Source: Akebia trifoliata (taxonomy: Eukaryota; Streptophyta; Magnoliopsida; Ranunculales; Lardizabalaceae). From it: DNA of 64,000 nt. The notes below the pieces were generated by a model. It saw only the letters and a program-made list of their open reading frames with translations, was not told the origin of the DNA and did no database searches. The translations under genes and the position numbers were made by a program. Shown here in pieces: positions 56,128 to 64,000 of this stretch. How positions within the stretch are numbered: position 1 is the stretch's first letter; each line of letters begins with the position of its first letter. The DNA lies in assembly GCA_017979445.1 (NCBI GenBank), contig CM030715.1, positions 30,229,090 through 30,293,089 of the forward strand, written 5' to 3'.

Positions 56128-59100
56128 ATGGGGACGACGAGGACCAATTTCTACAAGAATCCTTCATTTATTTACAACAGAGATTTCAATCTCTCCTCTG
56201 TCCTTCAAAATCTCAGAGGTAATTTAAATTTTTTTTTTTTTTAAATTATACTTTGTTCGTCTTCTTTGCTTCTAATTAGGGTTTGTTTTGTTTGATTGTT
56301 CCTGTGATTTCCTGATTCAGCATATAACGATGCGACTGGGAACGCTCCTCTGAACGAAGAATTACGCCCTATCGATGAGAATAAGGCCCACCGTAAACGC
56401 GGTCCGGATCGAAGACCGAAAACTGATCGTGATGAGAGAATTGTGGACGAGACTGATGGGCCTCTCTCTCATCAGAGTTATATTGAAAAGAGAAGGCAAG
56501 TATTAAGCAGATTTAATTTTACCTTATATTTTAATTAACATATTTGTGATTTTAATTCAATGTGAAAAGCACTCGAGGTAATATCGGATGTAGCACAAGT
56601 CAATATTACTCAATAAGTCATAAGAATTCAATCAATTCACTCTCCCTCACTCAAGAGAACATAAGTGACTTTTGAAGAAAACTTGAATTATTTACATTGT
56701 AAATGGTTAGGGTGATCCAAACATAGTAACAAAAAAACTCCGTTTTTTTAAAGTCCTGTTGAAAACACGTTTTGTACCTCTAATGATTAAAAAAATGAAA
56801 ATTTTTGACTTAAAAAAAAGATATATTTTTACGTTCTAAACGCGTTGTTTACATTTTTAAACACATTTTTTTTTTTCAAATAATGATAATAATAATAATA
56901 ACCTATATTTTTTTAGTTTTGTATTTAATTTCTATGGCCTTATGATTTTTGTGATTTAGTTCATAAATGTTGTTTAATGTAGGATTTTATGATAATGTCC
57001 TGATGTTAAGGTTTTTAAAAAATTTCAATAGTGTGTTGTTTTGCTCAAAAGATGCATTGATGGTTAGATTTGTTTTCGTCAACTAATGTATAATTATGTG
57101 TGAAAACATATTATGATGCATAGATATTGAATATTGCTTTTTTTCTTTTTTTTAAAAAATATATTGAAAACATATTTTTAATATATGTTTTTTTTTTTAA
57201 ATTAATATTTATCGTTTTTTTTTTCTTCCATTTTTTCTGTTTTTTTTTTTTTTGAAGTTTTTTCCTTTCCATTTTAAACCCTTATTCTGATTTGGTGACT
57301 ATGATCCCAAAGGGGATTATTAATGAGGACATATATCTCTTGTATAGACATGGGAAGGACTCTATATGAGTTAAAGGAGAATGAATATCTCTATGCCTGG
57401 ATCATTCTATTTCTATAAAATTTAGTTTTTGGCATACCTTTAACCTTTAGATCCTTCTTATGGTGCATTTTAATTTATTTCGATTATTCTGTGTTTTGCT
57501 ACAACATTTTAAAGCTTTGTGGATGCTTTCATAATTCTCTAGGTTCCTCTTGATTAGGTGAAGAGGAAAACTCTATGTTGCACCATGAGACCATGACTCT
57601 CCCCATTGATGCCCTTGATAGATTCCATCACATTTTACTTCTCAAAGCCATTTACTTGGGTCATTCACCCATCTCCCAACTCAGGGTGTATGTTGTTCGT
57701 CTTTTCTATTGTCGTGTTGCTTCTTTGAGCCTTCTTTGGCCCTCACCTTCACTGACTTACTCATTCACTTTGCCCTCTTGGCATTGATTATAATATTATT
57801 TGCTTCTCTAAGCTGCTTCCTTAGATTATTCATTGTTTGCCCAATTTGGGTGGTTTTATGCATCCACTGTGTTATCCTGTTGTTTCCTTGGCACCAAGCC
57901 TTCTTGATCACCTTGCCCTCTTGGCCTTGGTAACACATTCATCTTTCCTTGTCACTTCTTTGGGCCCTCCAAACAATGCCCAACTTGGCTGCTATCACTT
58001 CCTCTAAAGATTGGTTGTCAACTTCACCTGAAGTTGGACTTCCCTTGAAGATGGGCATCTTTTGGCTTAAAGATGGCCCTTATACCAACTCTCCCATAGA
58101 TCTGGCTTTCCTCTAACACAAGCTCCTCTAACACTAATTTTCCATTGAGTTGAACATGTTTTGGTACCAATTTTCATGTATCTAGCCCTCTTTTTGTGTA
58201 ATGTTCGTGTGAAACTTGAGCTAGTCTCTAATGTATCCCAAGTCAGCCTTCTCAATGAATCATGGGAGTTCTCTCAACTTACTAAGAAACTCACCCACTC
58301 AACAGAACACGAGTGATTTAAGAAGAGAACTTGTGTTACTCACACTTTATGTGTTTTGGGTGATCCCAAAGGGATGAGTACAGGTCTTCTTCCTCTTATA
58401 TAGACTTGGGGAGGACACTTAAGAAAATTCCATTATCATGTATAATCTTCTCAAGACGCATTTAGGATTATCTAGACCTTTTTTCAGTATTGTCTAGCTT
58501 CTTCATGATTTTCTGAAGGGGAAATCTCATGTTGCACCATGAGACCGTGATATATTTCTTAATTAATTGTATTGGTATATTTAGTTTATGTTTGGTGACA
58601 ACTTTTCACTTATTCTTAGTTTTCCATTGAGCAGGAACGAAGTTGGGTCCGCTCAGGTTTATAAAGAATTGTCTCCAAATGCATTGGTAATTGTGTCATT
58701 TCTCGGCCTTGATTTGTTTGGAGTTTCCATAATTCGATAAATTCTGGGTTCATCTTCCTTGCAGGGCAATTCTAATTCTAGTTTTCAGTCTTTGGTACAA
58801 TATGAAAGTAGGTTTTATTTATTGCAATTTCTTACCAAAAGTGACCACTTCTGTTAAAAAGTAGTGTAATTGTTAGTTTTAATGAAATCCTAGGTGATGA
58901 AAGCACTTCTTCAGTAGAACGTGGAGAAAGAGAAGATACAAGATGTTCTGGTTCATTTCTGAATCCCTTGTTATTGGCTTATTGATTTATTCTCTCATTT
59001 GGATTTGAACTTACGCTACTTTCTGTCTTAACTTTGTTGATACATTATTTGTCTTCTCCTTACATCTAAATATGGAATGAGCAAAGTGGTGAAGAATTAT

Positions 59101-62100
59101 GGTGTTTGTCATAGTAGTTAAACAGATTCTTGTTAAGTACCTGAGTCGTACTTCTCTAAAGGATATTTACTGTTTAAGGACCCCTAGCCTCAAATGTTGT
59201 GTTGGAAATGTTCAAATTTAGTAGTTTTGATTTTTGAAAAAGTTAAGAGGACGTTAGACATCTTGGTTTTTTTGCTTTTATCAAACAAAATGTGACTTGG
59301 CATGGTGGTCATGGAAATTGTTACTGGAGTAGTTTTGCTAAAGTTCTTTTGTTCAATCTTCTACAAACGTTCAACTTGTCATGCACATACATGTGTACTT
59401 GTGGTGACATAAAAGGGTGCAGTAGCACGCATCATGGTTTTAGTGGTATTTTAGGCTAATTTTTTTTTCTTCATTCCACGTAAAACAGCACTCACATTTA
59501 AATGACAATTGAAAGGAAACGATACATGAATGAAATTTGTAGAATAATAGAAATTAGACACACTTTTTTCCTGTTTGCATCTTTCTGGTTTATTTTCAAA
59601 TCTATCATTTCTGAGTCATTATTCCTGTCCTTGAATATTTTTCATTCAGGTCATTTGGATGAAACTGATCGTGTTAAGGAAAGAGCTGAGCAACGATTTC
59701 CAGTTCCAGGGGAACCTGTTTGCGTGGTGTGTGGAAAATATGGAGAATATATATGCAATGAGGTGGGGTATGTCGACCTTGGATTTTTTTTTTCCTTCTG
59801 TTATCTTCCACCATGTGACCTTGATGATATGTTTTTGTTTTTATACAGACAGGCGATGATATCTGCAGTATCGATTGCAAAACTCAGTTGTTGAAACCTC
59901 AAAATTTTGACTCACACAAGGTCTTTCCTGACTACATTTTTGGCTTCAACATGTAATAATCTCCCAGTTAATATTGTCTGAACTTAATTATATTGAGCTA
60001 TTTTCCAGGGAGCAACTAGCGGACAGGATTCTCTTATCTGTTTGTCTAGACCTGAAGGCATGCTGCAGATGCCTGAGTTTAAGGAAGGTGCTTGGGATTT
60101 TGACCGGCATCGATGGACTAAGAAGAGATCCATTCTATGCACATATGAATGGTACAGCTTGTTGTTGAATATTTTTGTCTGTGGTCCAGTTGCCTTAAGA
60201 AAAGTTTCTTAGCACAATGATTTTATTTATTAATTATAAACTAGGTGGTGGCATGTGCAAATGCACATGTATCTGAAGGGCTTATTTGTAATTTAAAATA
60301 TTAATTAAAGGGTGGTTTTAAAGATTACATAGTGAAAAGGATTTTTTTTTTTGTAATTTTGAAAACTAACCAACATGTTTTAGGGACATGGGATTGCAAT
60401 TTTCTTGGTTTTGAACCAAAATGACCCTGATTATATTAAGTTTAAATATTATGGTGGGGGCATTTTTGAAATCCAAATTTTGGTGTCGAACCACTTCTAC
60501 TCTGCCTTCTCTCGTTATAATAGTAAAGATGAAGTTCTGCACTTCAATTCTTTGTGGTTGAAAGCACAAGAAATATCTCTTGTTGAGATTGTTTGAGTAG
60601 ATTACTTGGCTTAGAAACAGTGGCTCCACATTTCAGATTCGATAGTTCTTTATTTTAATTCTTGAACTTGTGTAGTTGGAAATGTCAGAAACCTGGTCAC
60701 CTTGCTGAAGATTGTTTGGTGACAACATGCATGCATTCATCTCCTTCCACTTCAATTTTCGACAAGGTTCTACTTCTGAATTTATTTTAACTATAATTAG
60801 AATTAGTCAGCACCATAACTCGTCTAGTGTGCTACTTGTGTTTTATTATATCTTTGTTTTCTTGTTTCTCATAGGTGCAAGTGGGAGCTCAAGCCTCTAG
60901 TTCCTTACCCAAAGATCTTCGTGCACTCTACAAAAGGTTTATAAAACTCTTATTTGTGCCTAGTTCTCTTGTGTTTGCTATTTTCTACTTTGCATTCAAA
61001 TATTATTTGGTCTCATATTTGATTGAAGATGACTAAACTTTGCCTGGAAACATAAAAGTTATACTTGCAATAAACATAACTGGAGGCATCGATTACACGT
61101 CAACGTCCTGTACACATTTTTTTATGTCCCAATCATTCTTTTTGTTCCCAAGGTTGATCCTCAGCACCATTTTATGTCAATTATTATGTGCAGATGCCAT
61201 CAAATAGGCAAAAGCTTGTCAAATGCAAAATGCAATACATGCCGAGGCTCATCAAGTTTGGCAATGTGCATTGATTGTAGCACAATCCTTTGTGACAGGT
61301 TTAAGTTCTTTTACATAATTGATTATTTTCAATCCTTTCTGCTTATTTATTGTTGAGTTTATTTTTATTTTGAGTTGTGTGACCTCGCTATGAATTGAAT
61401 AATTTGACTCTCCAGTGCAGGTCATCTGAATGAACACATTGTGGCACATCCCACTCATCGACAAGTTTACTCTTATAAGCTACAACGTTTGGTGAGCAAC
61501 TCTACTTTCTTATTGAAGTTCTTTGAAAGAAAAGCGAAGCAATCACTGTTGTATCTTTCCATTGTTTCCTATGGTAGGAGATAGCTTTTGGATGATGGTG
61601 CCTTACCAATATACCCTTCCTTCATGAAGGTTTCAACCGATCCACCAATAACTTAAGGATGACAAGGGGCTTTTCATAGAACTAGGAATATTTTATGATA
61701 ACTGGGATTGGTTAGATAAAATATCTCTGTCCCGGACCAAAAATACGGAATAATTAAACATGAGGACCTGAGAATCTCTATTTGCCATTGCAGAGCAAAG
61801 CCAATTTCTCATCATCATCATTTTATCTTTCAAGTGAGAAGTAACAAGGAAGTAAAGCATAGGTTATACAAAATATAACCTTAGTGAGAAGTAATAATGT
61901 ATTGAGTAAAGCAAAGCAAAGGTTTTATAATATATAACCTAAAGGTTGTCCTGACTTGGACCTGACTCCCCTGGTTATAGACTTGGAACTCAGGTGATTT
62001 GACACATGACATTAGTTAAGGGGTGGTTTGCTTGGCGATATAAAAGAAAATTGTATATGTACTGTACTTCTTAAATTCTACAAAAAAAATCCAGAAACAA

Positions 62101-63055
62101 GAAAAAGGTATCGTAAAAATGCATAAATTTTCAGGTTTTACTTCATGAGGACTACCAGAACTTCTACTTGAGAAATCTCACCAAAAAATAGGTTCACCAC
62201 AGGCCTTTTTGTATATAGGTTAGGAAGTAGGATGGCCTCCTTCCATTCTAACTTACTGACATGAATACTTCACAACGCACAAAAGATATCCTATGTTTAG
62301 ACACATTGAAATATTCAGATTATGGTTGAGAACTTATTTTGTTTTATGAGATTAATTTGGGTGTTCATTGATTTTGTCTCTGATGTACGTAATCATAATA
62401 TACATCCTGACATAGGTGAAATGCTGTAAATCAACGTGCGGTGTTACTGACATCAAGGATCTTCTAGCTTGCCACTACTGCTTTGATAAAGCTTTTGACA
62501 AGTTCTACGATATGTTCACTGCTACATGGTATGCAATCTTTCCTTAATAGAGTTCACAACACTCTTTATTTGCCTTTATGCTGAGCCCTAGTTTTCAATA
62601 TCTTCCCAGAAAATAATTACATATCCATGGATTAGATAGAGAATCAGATTCTGCTGAAAGAATACATTTTTCATGATTCATGTGGTGTGATTTTAGACCT
62701 ACCACAGAGGATTGAAATTTCCCTTGGATTTCAAGAACATCAACATAGATTGGTTTTTTCCAATGTTGGAGTTGACCATTATTGACCTCTTAAAACAGGA
62801 AAAGAGCTGGACTTTCAATCATCTGGGGTTCCATTTGCTGTGATGAACACTTCACATGGTAAGTATTGTGGCTTTGTCATCAATTCTGTTCTCATCGTCC
62901 AAGATACTAAATAACTAACAGTTTTGATCACTGATGATATCAAGTGCAGGCACAGAATGAATTGTCCGAGTGCAGATGTGGAAGGAAGTGCTTATATCAT
63001 CGGGATTCATACACAGAGAGACAAGTGTGTTCAGCTCAGTGATTTCATTTTCTGA
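56128..63055 (+). CDS. HIT- and CCHC-type zinc-finger protein
   Basis: Fifteen exons: 56128-56218, 56321-56495, 58635-58686, 58765-58807, 58894-58950, 59650-59762, 59849-59920, 60009-60151, 60676-60766, 60875-60936, 61194-61298, 61416-61491, 62416-62528, 62799-62858, 62950-63055. Phases agree throughout; 1359 bases, 452 residues. Zinc sites in order: HIT-type (C164, C167, C175, C183, C187; CVVCGKYGEYIC), CCHC knuckle (C249, C252, H257, C262; CWKCQKPGHLAEDC), then a UBP/B-box-like cluster (C313, C316, C325, C328, C333, H338) and more Cys pairs (CHYC). HIT and CCHC fingers point to a nuclear RNA- or chromatin-associated role, but I cannot name the protein. The exon 2 donor is GC. The exon 5 donor is weak (58944 or 58950). 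Confidence 0.8.
56590..58560 (+). repeat. Direct repeats inside intron 2, possible small LTR element
   Basis: A block with GGGTGATCC, a TATAGAC-TGGG-AGGAC stretch and TGTTGCACCATGAGACC occurs at 58235-58553. It also occurs, split by an AT-rich insertion, at about 56600-56720 plus 57295-57600. Two direct copies around about 600 bases of unique DNA look like a short LTR (TRIM-like) element, but the ends are not resolved. Confidence 0.4.
60241..60529 (-). mobile_element. Non-autonomous Helitron in intron 8
   Basis: Read on the minus strand it starts TCTTTACTATTATAACGAG after an A and ends in CTAG before a T. A 7-bp hairpin (CATGTGC/GCACATG, 60252-60258 and 60263-60269) lies 7 bases from that end. 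Its body matches the copy at 47126-47388. Insertion into intron 8 leaves the splice sites untouched. Confidence 0.75.
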
Positions 63056-64000
63056 CAGGTACAAGGAAGGCACTGTCGGCCTGTTGTCGTCATCTTTCCT
63101 ATCAATAAACTGACTGGCTCACGGATGGTTCTCGGAGTTCTATGTGGTGTGAATCTTGAGGACCATTTGTGGTTGATGGTGATCTATCTTGGTTGTGTAT
63201 TGTTACACCTTGTTTTTGCCCATTGGCTTCACTACGTGTGCTCCCTTCTGTCAACCAAGAGCATTCAATTTTGATGATAAAATTCAATTGGCCATGTAAT
63301 CCCTAGATGTACTCACTACCCACAATACAATTCGTTGCAGTAGTCAAGCACATATGATGAGAACTGGTGGCAATGTAGACTTGACCACCTGTTGTGTTCT
63401 CAATTGGCTAAATATGCTCATTAGGCCGCCAATGATTATTGACCACATCCAATTTGTCCTAATTGACTGCAACACAATGTTTCATCCCCCATGTAGTACT
63501 CTTATGTTCTTTGTTTGGTTATGGTATTGTATGTGCATCAAGGATTGAATTTAGGTTACACATTTTTGGGGTCGGTCCCACATGATATAAATGGTCATAT
63601 GTTCATCTAGTCAAGCCAAGAAAGCAATACATTATAAAAGATATTACATATGTTGATCTAATATTACATGTATGCCCAATAATGTTCACACGTCTACATA
63701 GCTTATATGCTCTCTACACATAATAGGTCACAAGGCATGTCACAGGATTTTATGCATGCTGATTTCTCACCATTAGAGCTTGCCTGACGTAATAGCTCAC
63801 CAGATTTGCTCAATCAATATGTGGTACAAAATCCCCAGGGTAAGGTTTGGGTTTTGGTTAGTAAACACATGAACACTCTGATGGTGTTGTGGGATTTGTC
63901 CCAAACAATCATATCCATGCGAGGCAACTCTTAGAAAAGGAGCTAATGACTTGCTGGGCTCCAGGCAACCAGGGTCGTTTGTTTACCCATTTTTCAGCGC
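63056..64000. other. Zinc-finger gene 3' UTR, then intergenic
   Basis: A polyadenylation-like AATAAA lies at 63103-63108, about 50 bases after the stop. The rest of the window has only short frames without family signature. Confidence 0.45.

Noticed and set aside
59502..59894. 130-codon frame as an independent gene
   Set aside because: It reads through an intron of the zinc-finger gene; spliced exons 59650-59762 and 59849-59920 restore the HIT finger.

Overview
This is nuclear DNA of a flowering plant, probably a woody eudicot. The evidence is intron-rich genes with GT-AG borders, AT-rich introns of up to 3.9 kb, and protein families in their plant form (COG7, VAP27, HSP101, a LENG1-like protein, a HIT/CCHC zinc-finger protein). 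Plant transposons of nearly every order are also present. The species cannot be fixed from the sequence. There is no operon, CRISPR array, rRNA gene or convincing tRNA gene.

Layout. 1-2600: decayed Ty3/Gypsy remnant. 2600-12729 (-): COG7, ten coding exons and 840 codons, followed downstream by a partial second copy of its last exon that still reads open. Its introns hold a Helitron, an hAT element, a long-TIR MITE and a SINE-like repeat. 13126-15600 (-): dead LINE. 18659-25440 (+): VAP27-type ER protein, eight exons and 239 codons, with a LINE tail in intron 6 and 144-bp tandem repeats in intron 7. 28100-29030: LINE 3' ends. 30640-31284 (-): single-exon LENG1-like gene. 33736-40240 (-): cytosolic HSP101/ClpB1, six coding exons plus a 5' UTR exon. 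It is complete except for one in-frame TAA directly after the first pore loop. Its leader intron holds a PIF/Harbinger element. A second PIF-like element full of microsatellite sits between two copies of its proximal promoter. 43677-45693: solo LTR with a perfect 5-bp target duplication. 47060-50215: Helitron, foldback elements and a TIR element. 50427-52657 (-): plant membrane protein of unknown function split by one frameshift. 53606-54333: Mutator-like MITE with a 9-bp target duplication. 56128-63055 (+): zinc-finger gene of 15 exons, one intron of which starts with GC.

The genes do unrelated housekeeping jobs (Golgi tethering, ER contact sites, stress disaggregase, RNA-related factors) and are not a functional cluster. 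The most interesting features are the lone nonsense codon and rebuilt promoter of HSP101, the potentially usable duplicated COG7 terminal exon, the GC-AG intron, and a set of transposons whose ends and target duplications can be read to the base. I see no credible wholly new molecular system.
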